Below are positions 1 through 8,279 of a stretch of DNA of 64,000 nucleotides, piece after piece (position 1 is the stretch's first letter; the number at the start of each line of letters is the position of its first letter). A program made the position numbers and the translations under genes. The notes beneath the pieces are model-generated. The model was not told the DNA's origin, did not search any database, and saw only the letters and a list, made by a program, of their open reading frames with translations. Source of the DNA: Tsukamurella sp. TY48 (GTDB lineage Bacteria; Actinomycetota; Actinomycetes; Mycobacteriales; Mycobacteriaceae); NCBI RefSeq assembly GCF_019656655.1, contig NZ_BPMV01000002.1, positions 372,001 through 436,000 of the forward strand. Direction: 5' to 3'.

Positions 1-622
1 TCGGTGCCGCCGCCCGGATCCGGTCAGCGAGGCCGTCTCCGTACGCCACGGGGATCGCGCCGAGCCCGCGGAGGAAGTCGTGGTTCTGTTCGCGCGCCGT
101 GCCGATCACGGTGGCACCCCGGAGCCGGGCCAGTTGGACGGCGAGGAAACCGACGCCGCCGGCCGCGCCGTGGATCACGACGGTGTCGCCCTCGTGCACA
201 GCGGTTCTCAGCAGGGCGTCGTACGCGGTGGCACCGGTGAGGAGCAGGCCCGCCGCGTCCTCCCAGCCCAGCTCGACCGGCTTGGGGAGCACGGCACCGG
301 CGGGCTCGATCGCCGCGCTGGCGTAGGTTCCGGTGCCTCGGTAGACCACCACCTCGTCGCCGACGGCGATCGGTCCGCGCGGTCCCACCGCGTCCGCGCC
401 GACCGCGGTCACGATCCCCGCGCCCTCACTGCCGAGGTGCAGCGGGAGGCTCGCCGGGTCGGTACCGAACAGCCCGCCGTACTGCTTGTACTCGATCGGA
501 TTGACCCCGATGGCCCGGAACTCGATGAGCACCTCGCCCGCACCGGGGGCGGGCAGCTCCTCGTCGATCACGGTGAGGACCTCAGGTCCTCCGAACTGCT
601 GTGCCACCACTGCTTTCGCCAT
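1..622 (-). CDS. Zinc-less MDR-type quinone/alkene oxidoreductase, N-terminal part (cut by window edge)
   Basis: The reverse strand encodes about 207 residues beginning MAKAVVAQQFGGPEVL and running off the window start. It has the GroES-like half of the medium-chain dehydrogenase family (VLIEFRAIGVNPIEYK, then GSEGAGIVTAVG) followed by the nucleotide-binding turn HGAAGGVGFLAVQLAR. The zinc-ligand cysteine region of true alcohol dehydrogenases is absent, so NADPH:quinone reductase (Qor-like) activity is the family expectation. It lies 65 bases downstream of and co-directional with the IclR regulator, so it may be co-transcribed with it. I see no link to ureide metabolism. The C-terminus is outside the window. 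Confidence 0.85.
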   Translation of the reverse strand, partial: MAKAVVAQQFGGPEVLTVIDEELPAPGAGEVLIEFRAIGVNPIEYKQYGGLFGTDPASLPLHLGSEGAGIVTAVGADAVGPRGPIAVGDEVVVYRGTGTYASAAIEPAGAVLPKPVELGWEDAAGLLLTGATAYDALLRTAVHEGDTVVIHGAAGGVGFLAVQLARLRGATVIGTAREQNHDFLRGLGAIPVAYGDGLADRIRAAAP

Positions 623-687
623 GTCGGTGATAACCGGCGGGGCCGGATGATGATTCCCTTCGGCTCACGTGGAGCGCAATCCGCCGA

Positions 688-1452
688 TCAGGATTCGCGG
701 GCGCCGATCAGTGCGTCCGAGATGATCCCCGTGGCGCGCTTGAGGGCGGGCACGGCACGGTCGACGAAGTCGTCGCCGAGCCGGGGCACCGGACCGGAGA
801 TGCCGACGGCCATCGGCGTGGGCGCGCCGGGAACCGCCATCGCGTAGCACCGCACACCGAGTTCCTGCTCCTCGTCGTCGATCGCGAAGCCCTGGCTGCG
901 CACCTTTTCGACTTCGGCGAAGACGCCGGAGAGCGTGCTCACGCTGTTCGGGGTGGGGGCGGGGATCCCGGCCTGCGAGACCAGCTTGACCACGCGTGCG
1001 TCGTCGAGCTCGGCGAGTACCGCTTTGCCCACGCCGCTGTTGTGCAGGTTCACCCGCCGGCCCGCCTCGTTGTTGGTGCGCATGTTGTGGGGCGAGAGCA
1101 CCTGGCCGGTGTAGATCACCATGTCGCCGTCGAGCACGGCGAGGCTCGCGGTCTCCTCCAACTCGTCGACCAGCGATTCCAGCACCGGCACGGCCACCGC
1201 ACCCAGCTGCCGATTGGCGACCTCACCGAGGCGGATGAGACGCGGTCCCAGCGCGTAGCGGCGATTGGGGAGCTGGCGGACGTAGCCGATGCCGACGAGG
1301 GTGCGCAGCAGTCGGTGGATCGTGGGCGGTGGCAGCGGCGTCCCGGCGGACAGTTCGCTGAGCGAGCACTCACCGCCCGCGCGCCCCATCAATTCCAGTA
1401 GTTCGAAGGCGCGCTCCACCGATTGCACGCCCGACGTGGACTTCGCCACCAT
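688..1452 (-). CDS. IclR-family transcriptional regulator of the ureide cluster (AllR-like)
   Basis: The product has 254 residues. Residues about 8-65 form the winged helix-turn-helix (SVERAFELLELM, then PPPTIHRLLRTLV), and the rest is the IclR effector-binding domain with the typical IDDEEQELGVRCYAMAVP stretch. I chose the ATG at 1452 because GGAGG lies just upstream and the protein then starts like other IclR members (MVAKSTSGVQSVERA). Longer in-frame starts up to 1656 would extend it into the promoter region. It is divergent from the DUF6986-allE operon, and a candidate palindromic operator covers its own -10, so autorepression is likely. Allantoin, glyoxylate or a related ureide is the probable ligand by context only. 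Confidence 0.9.
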   Translation of the reverse strand: MVAKSTSGVQSVERAFELLELMGRAGGECSLSELSAGTPLPPPTIHRLLRTLVGIGYVRQLPNRRYALGPRLIRLGEVANRQLGAVAVPVLESLVDELEETASLAVLDGDMVIYTGQVLSPHNMRTNNEAGRRVNLHNSGVGKAVLAELDDARVVKLVSQAGIPAPTPNSVSTLSGVFAEVEKVRSQGFAIDDEEQELGVRCYAMAVPGAPTPMAVGISGPVPRLGDDFVDRAVPALKRATGIISDALIGARES

Positions 1453-1523
1453 CGCCCCTCCTCCGCAGCCGATGCCGATCATTCGTTCCGAGAAGACACT
1501 ACGCGCAATCGCACACCAAATCG

Positions 1524-1538
1524 TTCCATAATACGGAA
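1524..1538. promoter_or_regulatory. Candidate IclR operator 1 over the iclR -10
   Basis: A TTCC-N7-GGAA palindrome whose right half reads TACGGAA, matching the other sites of this cluster. Its centre contains ATAATA, which on the reverse strand is the perfect -10 hexamer TATTAT for the IclR gene. Repressor binding here would block the regulator's own promoter. Confidence 0.55.
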
Positions 1539-1592
1539 TCAATGCCGAACTCGCGCGCATCTCAGTGGTTGTGCGGTGGCACACGCAGCACG

Positions 1593-1611
1593 TAAAGTCC
1601 GCACTACGGAA
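1593..1611 (+). promoter_or_regulatory. DUF6986-allE promoter -10 (TAAAGT) with candidate IclR operator 2
   Basis: TAAAGT at 1593-1598 would place transcription start near 1605, leaving a leader of about 40 bases with a GGAGG ribosome site at 1638-1642. The palindrome GTCCG-CACTA-CGGAA (1597-1611) overlaps the -10 and start. It differs from the TTCCG-N5-CGGAA consensus by one base. Confidence 0.5.
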
Positions 1612-1646
1612 TTGTTCTTCCATTGCTTTCTCGATCCGGAGGCCGC

Positions 1647-2930
1647 ATGCCCGCACACTCCCTGTCCGACGCCGTCCTCGCGGCCGTCGACGAGCGCCTC
1701 GCTGAGACGGACGCGGCGCTGGCCCGCGACTACCCGGGCGACGACGGCCGGCGTCAGCCGGTGCACACCGTCTACCTGCCGGCGGATCGCTTCGCCGTTC
1801 ACACGCCCCACCATTGGGGCGCCACGGCGCTCAGCGCTGCAGACGCGGCGGGCGGACTCGAGCAGCTGATCACCGACGCGGACATCGCGACCACCTCCGC
1901 GGAGACGCTGGCCGGGCTCGTGCGCGCCAAGCTGACGGCCGAGCCCATCGAAGACCTGAGGCTGGACTTCGAGGACGGGTACGGCGACCGCGGCGACGAT
2001 GTGGAGGACGCCGATGTCACGCGGGCGGCGCAGGCTGTCGTCCACGCCCTCGCCGAGGGCACCGCGCCACCGTTCATCGGAATCCGGTTCAAGTGCATGG
2101 AGGCGGCAACCCGCGCTCGCGGCATCCGCACCCTCGACCTGTTCCTCACCGGCCTCCTCGACGGCGGCGACCTTCCCGCGGGACTGACCCTCACCCTCCC
2201 GAAGGTCACCAGCGTGGGGCAGGTGGAGGCGATGGTCGTGGTCGCGGAGCAGTTGGAGGCCGCGCTCGGCCTGCCGCCCGGCCGGCTCCGGTTCGAGGTC
2301 CAGGTGGAGACGCCGCAGGCGATCCTCGGTACCGACGGCACCGCGCCCGTCGCCCGGTTCATCCACGCCGGCGACGGCCGGGTCAGTTCCCTGCACTACG
2401 GGACCTACGACTACTCGGCGTCGCTCGGCATCGCCGCGGCGTACCAGGCGATGGACCATCCGGCCGCCGACCACGCCAAGAACGTGATGCAGGTGGCGGT
2501 GGCCGGCACCGGCGTCCATCTGTCCGACGGATCGACCAACATCCTGCCCGTGGGCGCACCGGACCACGTGGCGCAGGCCTGGCGGCTGCACGCACGACTG
2601 GTTCGCCGGCACCTCGAGCGCGGCATCTACCAGGGATGGGACCTGCACCCGGCGCAGCTCGTGACGCGCTTCGCCGCCACCTATTCGTTCTACCGCGAGG
2701 GTTTCGCGCTCGCCGCGACCCGGCTGCGGAACTATGTGCACCGCACCGACTCCGGTTTCCTCGACGAGCCCGCGACCGCGCGCGCGCTCGCCTCGTTCAT
2801 CGACCGCGGCCGCGTGTGCGGCGCCCTCACCACCGCCGAGGTCGAGGCGGCGACGCAGATCCCCGTCGAGACCCTGCGCGCGATCGCGCTGAACCGCTCG
2901 CCCCAGCCCCAGGAGGAGAACCATGAGTGA
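1647..2930 (+). CDS. DUF6986 family protein, CitE/HpcH-type aldolase or lyase of the ureide cluster
   Basis: The product has 427 residues. The start at 1647 has GGAGG four bases upstream; an earlier in-frame ATG at 1623 lies before that site. Motifs follow the CitE/malyl-CoA lyase barrel: VYLPADRF near residue 38, DFEDGYGDRGDD at 107-118, GIRFK, TLPKV, FEVQVETPQ at 216-224 (candidate Mg-binding Glu) and HYGTYDYSASLG. This supports a Mg-dependent enzyme acting on a 2-oxo acid such as glyoxylate, but the substrate is unproven. It overlaps allE by 8 bases, so translation is coupled. With no glyoxylate-consuming gene nearby, a role in disposing of ureide-derived glyoxylate is my inference. Confidence 0.8.
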   Translation: MPAHSLSDAVLAAVDERLAETDAALARDYPGDDGRRQPVHTVYLPADRFAVHTPHHWGATALSAADAAGGLEQLITDADIATTSAETLAGLVRAKLTAEPIEDLRLDFEDGYGDRGDDVEDADVTRAAQAVVHALAEGTAPPFIGIRFKCMEAATRARGIRTLDLFLTGLLDGGDLPAGLTLTLPKVTSVGQVEAMVVVAEQLEAALGLPPGRLRFEVQVETPQAILGTDGTAPVARFIHAGDGRVSSLHYGTYDYSASLGIAAAYQAMDHPAADHAKNVMQVAVAGTGVHLSDGSTNILPVGAPDHVAQAWRLHARLVRRHLERGIYQGWDLHPAQLVTRFAATYSFYREGFALAATRLRNYVHRTDSGFLDEPATARALASFIDRGRVCGALTTAEVEAATQIPVETLRAIALNRSPQPQEENHE

Positions 2931-3738
2931 CGCCACGTACTACGCCCCGCAGGGCGGACTGCCCCCGCAGACCGATCTGCTCACCGACCGCGCCATCGTC
3001 ACCGAGGCGTACACCGTGATCCCGCGCGGCGTGATGAGCGACATCGTGACCTCGGTGCTGCCCGAATGGACGAACACCCGCTCCTGGATCATCAACCGTC
3101 CCGTGGCGGGCGGAGCGACCACCTTCGCGCAGCTCATCGTGGAGGTCGGTCCCGACGGCGGCGCCGACCGCCCGGAGCCGCAGCCCGAGGTCGAGGGTTT
3201 CGTCTTCGTCACCCAGGGCACGCTGACGGTGACCGTCGGCGGCGAGCGGCACGTGCTCACCGAGGGCGGTTTCGCGTACGCCCCCGCCGGAACGGACTGG
3301 AGCGCGACCAACGACGGCGATGCCAACGCCGTCTTCGTCTGGATCCGCAAGCGCTACGAGCCGATCGCCGGGCACACGCCGAAGCCCGTCGCGGGCAACG
3401 AGAAGGACATCGAGCCCAGCGCGATGCCGGGCACCGACGGCCGGTGGCGCACCACCCGCATGCTCGATCCGACCGACCTCGCGTACGACATGCACTGCAA
3501 CGTGGTCACCTTCGAGCCCGGCGCGTCGATCCCGTTCGCGGAGACGCACGTGATGGAGCACGGCCTGTACATGCTGGAGGGCAAGGCCGTGTACCACCTC
3601 AACGGAGACTGGGTGGAGGTGCAGGCGGGCGACTACCTCTCGCTGCGCGCCTTCTGTCCGCAGGCCTGCTACGCGGGCGGCCCGTCGAACTTCCGGTACC
3701 TGCTGTACAAGGACGTCAACCGGCAGATCGCGCTGTAG
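2923..3738 (+). CDS. allE: (S)-ureidoglycine aminohydrolase
   Basis: The product is a bicupin of 271 residues. AllE converts (S)-ureidoglycine to (S)-ureidoglycolate and ammonia, late in allantoin breakdown, using a Mn ion. The C-terminal cupin shows the metal ligands Glu207, His209 and His213 (ETHVMEH) plus Gln247 (CPQACY). The N-terminal cupin lacks an obvious metal set, as is usual for the family. The ATG overlaps the end of the DUF6986 gene, and AGGAGG lies just upstream within that gene. Length and motifs fit AllE throughout. No allC or ureidoglycolate lyase is in the window, so the pathway is incomplete here. Confidence 0.95.
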   Translation: MSDATYYAPQGGLPPQTDLLTDRAIVTEAYTVIPRGVMSDIVTSVLPEWTNTRSWIINRPVAGGATTFAQLIVEVGPDGGADRPEPQPEVEGFVFVTQGTLTVTVGGERHVLTEGGFAYAPAGTDWSATNDGDANAVFVWIRKRYEPIAGHTPKPVAGNEKDIEPSAMPGTDGRWRTTRMLDPTDLAYDMHCNVVTFEPGASIPFAETHVMEHGLYMLEGKAVYHLNGDWVEVQAGDYLSLRAFCPQACYAGGPSNFRYLLYKDVNRQIAL

Positions 3739-3755
3739 GCGAGGCCCGGCCGCCG

Positions 3756-3771
3756 CGCCCGGTTACGGGCG
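3756..3771. terminator. Hairpin between convergent allE and M61 peptidase genes
   Basis: CGCCCG and CGGGCG form a 6-bp perfect stem around a GTTA loop. The peptidase stop codon (TAA on the reverse strand) lies in the loop. There is no U-tract, so it is a terminator-like structure only. Confidence 0.4.
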
Positions 3772-5673
3772 TGGGGCCAGGATCTGGGTGAGGTAGTCGG
3801 GGGTGCCCTCGATCCGCTGCAGGTGCGGGTAACGCAGTCCGTCGTGGTAATCGATCTCGACGGTCCGCGTCTGGTCGAAATCCTTCACCTGCAGCCGGAT
3901 CGGGGCGGGGTTGGTCTTGGCCGCCTCGATCGCGGTCTGCATCGTGGCCTGGGAGTAGGCGGCGTCGTTGACCGACAGCACCGTCATCCCGGTACCGACC
4001 TTGGCCTTGAAGGCGGGGCCGTTCCACCGGACATCGGTCACCTTGCCGGTCGCCGAGACGTTGAGACCGATCGAGTAGGTGTAGTTGACTGCGCCCTGCG
4101 CCTCCTTCATCTGCGCGGCGAGGTAATCGCCCGGGTTGTTGTCGTACACCAGCTTCCACCCGGTCTTCTCGACGCTCGCCGCGAAGGGCTCCTTGCCGTC
4201 GAGACGATCGCGCAGGTACTTCGCCCAGTCGTCGGCGACCACACCGTTCAGCGCCGCGACCACCTTGTCGAAGTCGTAGGTGTTCTGCTTCTCCCAGGTG
4301 CCGTTGTCGACGCCGAAGAAGGCGCGCGCGAAGTCGTCGAGCGACTTGGTGTTGCCCGACAGCTCGCGGATCCGTGCGTCCACGCCCAGCCACACGAGTT
4401 GCCCACCCTGGTAGTAGTCCTCGCTCAGCTGCCACGAGCGGTAGGGCTTCGCGCGGCGCTGCGCGATGATCGGATCGTTCGTGGTGTCCTGCAGGTTCCG
4501 CCAGCTCAGGCCCGGGCGGCCGTCGGTGTACGTGGCGACCACCGATGCCAGAGCGTCGCGGGAGACCTCGGCGGGCCGCAGTCCCGACCGACCGGTGAGC
4601 ACGTTGCCCCAGTACTGGGTCTGCCCCTCGTACACCCACATGAGACTGTCCTGCATCGGGGTGTTGAAGTCCGGCGTCCACAGATCGGCGGGGCGCCGGA
4701 ACTTCCCGTTCCACGAGTGGGTGTACTCGTGGCCCAGCAGATCGTCACTGCCGAGCGCGGGGTTCCAGCCGGTGAAGTAGTCGGTGGGCTGACCGTTCTC
4801 GCTGGACCGCTGGTGCTCCAATCCGTTGGAGCTGAGCTGATCCGACAGCGACAGCAGGAAGTCGTAGTGGTTGTAGTGCTCGGAACCGTAGAGCTTGACG
4901 GCCTGCTGCACCAGCGCCTTGTGCTGCTCGATGTGCTCGGGCTTGGCGTCGAGCTGTTCCGGGGCGTCCGCGAAGACCTGCAGCCGCACGGGGGTCTTCG
5001 CCCCCGGCGCCAGATCGATCTCGCGATGGAAGCGACCCGCGTACACCGGCGAATCGACGAGGGTGTCGAGCGGCACGGTCTGGTAATCGACGGTGTCGCC
5101 ACGCTTGCCGGCGACGTCCAGCGCCGTTCCCGGCGTGAATCCCGGCGGATAGGTCACGCTCGCGGTGAAGGGGATCTCACTCGCGGGCCGTCCCGCCGGG
5201 TACAACAGCACCGCGTTCCACTGCAGGTTCAGCATGTTCGGCGTCATCACCACGCGACCCTGGGTGGAGTCGGTGGGGGTGAGGTACTGGAAGGCCGCAT
5301 CGAGGGAGTCCACGCCCTCGGGCACCGTGACCTTGAACGCGTACACGTTGAGCGGGTCACGCTTCCAGTCCAGCCGCTTCCCGCCGCCGGAGAAGGTGAT
5401 ACCCGCGATCTTGTCGATCGGGCCGGCCGGCGAATGGTTGCCCGGAAGCCACTGCGGGAACAGCAGGGTCACCTCGCCCGAGCGGACCGGGATCGTCTGC
5501 TTCACGTCGATGATGCGCTGCGGCAGATTGGTGACGTCGACCGCCACCGAGATGGGCTTCTGTTCTCCCCCACCGTCTCCGCCCCGATCGGGCGTACCGC
5601 AGGACAGCACTCCCGCGAGGAGGACGACCACCATCGCGACGACACTGACAGGACGAATCTTGGACACCGGCAC
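3763..5673 (-). CDS. M61-family metallopeptidase lipoprotein with C-terminal PDZ domain
   Basis: The product has 636 residues. Residues 1-25 form a lipoprotein signal ending VLSC (Cys25), so it should be anchored outside the cytoplasmic membrane. The zinc motif is HEYTH at 315-319, followed downstream by VYEGQTQYWG, which supplies the third ligand Glu, as in glycyl aminopeptidase-type M61 enzymes. A PDZ-like region (YSIGLNVSATGKVTDV to GTGMTVLSVNDAAYS) lies near residues 530-590. It starts with GTG and is convergent with allE. It separates two arms of the ureide cluster without a visible functional link. M61 families act as aminopeptidases with uncertain physiological substrates. Confidence 0.88.
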   Translation of the reverse strand: MPVSKIRPVSVVAMVVVLLAGVLSCGTPDRGGDGGGEQKPISVAVDVTNLPQRIIDVKQTIPVRSGEVTLLFPQWLPGNHSPAGPIDKIAGITFSGGGKRLDWKRDPLNVYAFKVTVPEGVDSLDAAFQYLTPTDSTQGRVVMTPNMLNLQWNAVLLYPAGRPASEIPFTASVTYPPGFTPGTALDVAGKRGDTVDYQTVPLDTLVDSPVYAGRFHREIDLAPGAKTPVRLQVFADAPEQLDAKPEHIEQHKALVQQAVKLYGSEHYNHYDFLLSLSDQLSSNGLEHQRSSENGQPTDYFTGWNPALGSDDLLGHEYTHSWNGKFRRPADLWTPDFNTPMQDSLMWVYEGQTQYWGNVLTGRSGLRPAEVSRDALASVVATYTDGRPGLSWRNLQDTTNDPIIAQRRAKPYRSWQLSEDYYQGGQLVWLGVDARIRELSGNTKSLDDFARAFFGVDNGTWEKQNTYDFDKVVAALNGVVADDWAKYLRDRLDGKEPFAASVEKTGWKLVYDNNPGDYLAAQMKEAQGAVNYTYSIGLNVSATGKVTDVRWNGPAFKAKVGTGMTVLSVNDAAYSQATMQTAIEAAKTNPAPIRLQVKDFDQTRTVEIDYHDGLRYPHLQRIEGTPDYLTQILAPRP

Positions 5674-5744
5674 TCCCGACTCCCGCAGACAATTTCGTTG
5701 ATCCTACGAAACAGCCACGGAGCCCGCCACCGGAACGGGTCGTG

Positions 5745-6467
5745 TTACCCAGTGATGGGCCAGCCGGTCACCGTCTTCGGACGGGGTGGTGCGTAGGTGC
5801 GCACCTTGGAGGTGGTCAGCCCCATCCGGACCAGACCCTCCGCGATGGTCACGGCGGCCCGCACTCCGTCGACGATCGGGACTCCCGTTGCGGCCGAGAC
5901 CTTCTCCTCCAGCTCGGCCATACCGCCGCAGCCCAGGCAGATGACCTCGGCGTGATCGCGCTCCACGGCCTCGCGAGCCTGGGCCACGATCGCCTCGACT
6001 GCGCGCTCGGGTTCGGATTCCAGTTCCAGCACGCCGAGTCCCGATGCCCGCACCGAAGCGCACCGGGAGTCGAGCCCGGCCAGCTTGAGGCGGTCCTCGA
6101 TGAGCGGGACCGTCCGGTCGAGCGTGGTGACCACGGAGTACTTGTGTCCCAGGTACATCGCCGTGGACGCGGCGGCCTCGGTGATGTCGACCACCGGGAC
6201 GTCCAGGAGCTCCTGCAGCCCTTCCCGCCCGTGCTCGCCGTACCCGGCCTGGATGACTGCGTCGTAGGGCTCGGGGTACCGCGTCACGGCGTCCATCACG
6301 GCGATCGCCGCGAGGTACGACTCGAAGTTCCCCTCGCAGGAATCGGCACCGAATCGCGGGGTGAGACCGACGATCTCGGTGCCCGGCGCGGCTGCGGATC
6401 GCGCCGATTCGGCGATCGCCGCGGTCATCGACGCGGTGGTGTTGACGTTGGCGACGAGGATGCGCAT
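5745..6467 (-). CDS. Asp/Glu/hydantoin racemase-fold protein (allantoin racemase-like or decarboxylase-like)
   Basis: The product has 240 residues starting MRILVANVNTT. AGGAGA precedes the ATG, and upstream in-frame codons would run into the permease gene. The second catalytic cysteine of the family is present as Cys180 in CLGCGGMAEL. The position normally holding the first catalytic cysteine reads IQAGYGEHG, with Gly75 instead. A single-cysteine arrangement is known from arylmalonate decarboxylase in this superfamily. The gene follows the NCS1 permease by 13 bases, so it is co-transcribed. Allantoin racemase is the context-based guess, but the missing cysteine argues against a simple two-base racemase. 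Confidence 0.8.
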   Translation of the reverse strand: MRILVANVNTTASMTAAIAESARSAAAPGTEIVGLTPRFGADSCEGNFESYLAAIAVMDAVTRYPEPYDAVIQAGYGEHGREGLQELLDVPVVDITEAAASTAMYLGHKYSVVTTLDRTVPLIEDRLKLAGLDSRCASVRASGLGVLELESEPERAVEAIVAQAREAVERDHAEVICLGCGGMAELEEKVSAATGVPIVDGVRAAVTIAEGLVRMGLTTSKVRTYAPPRPKTVTGWPITG

Positions 6468-6480
6468 GGGTCCGATTCTC

Positions 6481-8028
6481 CTAGTGCTTGCTGGGGACGG
6501 CGATCTGCTCGCCGGAGACGTCCACGAACGGGCCCGTGCGATCGGCGACCAGCAGGTACACGATCGCACCGAGGCCGGCGCCGATGAACCAGGAGTAGTT
6601 CGAGACCACGTGGAAGGCCGGGACGAAGGCCATCAGGAGGGCGATGCCGGCGGTCGGGAGCAGCGCGAGGACCGCGCGAGAGTTCACGCCACGCTGGTAG
6701 TAGTACGGCGCATCGGGAAGATCGCAGTACAGGTCCGGCACGTTCACCCTGGACTTGCGGATGAGCCAGTAGTCCGCCATGACGATGCCGAACAGCGGGC
6801 CCAGGAGCGCTCCCAGGCCGCCGAGGAAGTAGGTGATCACGGCGGGCGAGTTGTACAGGTTCCACGGCAGGATGATCAGGCCGAGGACGCCGGAGACCAG
6901 TCCCGCACGGCGGAAGTCGAGCACCGTGGGGAACAGGTTCGACAGCGCGTAGATGGGGGCGACGAAGTTCGCCATGAGGTTCACGGCCACGGTGAGGACG
7001 AGGAGCGCCAGGCAGGCCAGCACCAGCAGGAAGGTGTTGGGCACCGTCTTGACGATGTCGGCGGGCGATTCGATCACCTGTCCGTTGATCTTGAACTGCG
7101 CCCCGGCGAGTGTCACCACGATCGCGCCGAACAGCAGCATGTTCAGCGGGATACCCCAGAAGTTGCCGCGCACGATGGCCTTCTTCGAGGTGGCGTTGCG
7201 GGTGAAGTCGCAGAAGTTCAGGACGAAGGTGCCGTAGATCGCGACCCACAGGCTGGCGCCACCCACGATCTGGAGCCACATGTCGAGGCCGGTCTTGGTC
7301 TCGGGCGTGGTCCACGCGATGGAATAGCCGGCCTTGGTGAACATCCAGATCGCCAGTGCCGCCATGGTGATCAGGATGACCGGCCCGGCGAAGGCCTCGT
7401 ACTTGCGGATCATCTCCATGCCGTAGCTGACGATCACCAGCTGCACGGCCCACAGCACCAGGAAGGCGATCCATCCGAGCGTCGACAGGCCGAGGATGCC
7501 GTTCTGGTCGAGCGAATCGGCGCTCGGCCACACCGCGACGATCATGATCCGCAGCACCACCGAGGCCAAGTAGGTCTGGATGCCGAACCAGGCGATCGCG
7601 ACGATGCCACGGATCAGCGCGGGGATCTGGGCTCCGCGGATGCCGAAGGAGATGCGGCTCATGACCGGGAACGGGATACCCGTCTTCTCCCCCATGAATC
7701 CCGAGAGGTTCAGGAGCAGGAACAGGAAGACACCGCCCAACAGCAGGGCGAGGAGGATCTGCCATCCACCCAGTCCGAGCGCGAACAGTCCGATCGCGAA
7801 GGCGTAGTTGCCCAGGCTGTGCACGTCGTTGGCCCAGAGCGTGAAGATGTTGTAGGCGCCCCAGGTGCGGCCGGCGCGCTTGGTGGGTGCGAGATCGCGG
7901 TTGTACAGGCCGGAGCTGAGGCGGTTGAGCGCGTCCACGTCCGGGACGTGGTCGACGGTGTCCGTTCCGCCCAGGCGGATCGGGTCGGCCTCGGCGGCGC
8001 GCTGCGCGGGTGCGGGGTTGTCAGTCAT
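6481..8028 (-). CDS. NCS1-family allantoin/nucleobase permease
   Basis: The product has 515 residues with about 12 hydrophobic segments and the NCS1 signature region (NIFTLWANDVHSLGNYAFAIG near residue 60). It is similar in length and layout to PucI-type allantoin and Mhp1-type hydantoin symporters, which use Na or H gradients at the cytoplasmic membrane. It lies upstream of the racemase-fold gene in one operon and is divergent from allB across a 251-base region with a shared operator. Uptake of allantoin is inferred from context; hydantoin or uracil remain possible. Confidence 0.88.
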   Translation of the reverse strand: MTDNPAPAQRAAEADPIRLGGTDTVDHVPDVDALNRLSSGLYNRDLAPTKRAGRTWGAYNIFTLWANDVHSLGNYAFAIGLFALGLGGWQILLALLLGGVFLFLLLNLSGFMGEKTGIPFPVMSRISFGIRGAQIPALIRGIVAIAWFGIQTYLASVVLRIMIVAVWPSADSLDQNGILGLSTLGWIAFLVLWAVQLVIVSYGMEMIRKYEAFAGPVILITMAALAIWMFTKAGYSIAWTTPETKTGLDMWLQIVGGASLWVAIYGTFVLNFCDFTRNATSKKAIVRGNFWGIPLNMLLFGAIVVTLAGAQFKINGQVIESPADIVKTVPNTFLLVLACLALLVLTVAVNLMANFVAPIYALSNLFPTVLDFRRAGLVSGVLGLIILPWNLYNSPAVITYFLGGLGALLGPLFGIVMADYWLIRKSRVNVPDLYCDLPDAPYYYQRGVNSRAVLALLPTAGIALLMAFVPAFHVVSNYSWFIGAGLGAIVYLLVADRTGPFVDVSGEQIAVPSKH

Positions 8029-8075
8029 GCTGGACCTTCGTTCGGTACTCAGGATCGCTCGCCCGGGTTGGATAC

Positions 8076-8090
8076 TTCCGCCCTACGGAA
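8076..8090. promoter_or_regulatory. Candidate IclR operator 3 in the permease-allB divergent region
   Basis: A perfect palindrome TTCCG-CCCTA-CGGAA. It matches the sites near 1524 and 1597, including the TA before CGGAA. It lies 48 bases before the permease start, where a promoter for that operon is expected. Two further CGGAA half-sites occur at 8160-8164 and 8181-8185. Confidence 0.6.
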
Positions 8091-8194
8091 TCGCTATTCC
8101 ACCTGTGCGGACAAGTAAGGCCCATTCAGTCGGCCCGTGTCAAGCCCCATGTCGCATGACGGAATATGATCGTCACACGACGGAAACCCGAGGC

Positions 8195-8224
8195 TTGACG
8201 AGTGTCGCAGGTCACACCTAGTCT
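8195..8224 (+). promoter_or_regulatory. allB promoter (-35 TTGACG, -10 TAGTCT)
   Basis: TTGACG at 8195-8200 and TAGTCT at 8219-8224 are separated by 18 bases, one of the best -35/-10 pairs in the window. Transcription would start near 8231, giving a leader of about 50 bases that includes candidate operator 4. Confidence 0.6.
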
Positions 8225-8245
8225 TCTCGCTGGACGAGCGCAGGA

Positions 8246-8260
8246 TTCCGCAGGACAGAA
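8246..8260. promoter_or_regulatory. Candidate IclR operator 4 in the allB leader
   Basis: TTCCG-CAGGA-CAGAA matches the cluster palindrome with one mismatch (CAGAA for CGGAA). It lies 20 bases before the allB start and downstream of the predicted promoter, so binding would act as a roadblock. Confidence 0.45.
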
Positions 8261-8279
8261 CAGTTGAAGGAGCCCCTGC

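Noticed and set aside
1452-1656. N-terminal extension of the IclR regulator up to 1656
   Set aside because: It would cover the promoter and operators and overlap the divergent start region. The ATG at 1452 has GGAGG and gives the family's normal N-terminus.
3823-5796. A 657-codon open frame on the plus strand opposite the M61 peptidase gene
   Set aside because: It is the antisense shadow of a well-supported gene. Its composition is Arg/Gly/Val/His rich with no domain, as expected from high-GC reverse-frame reading.
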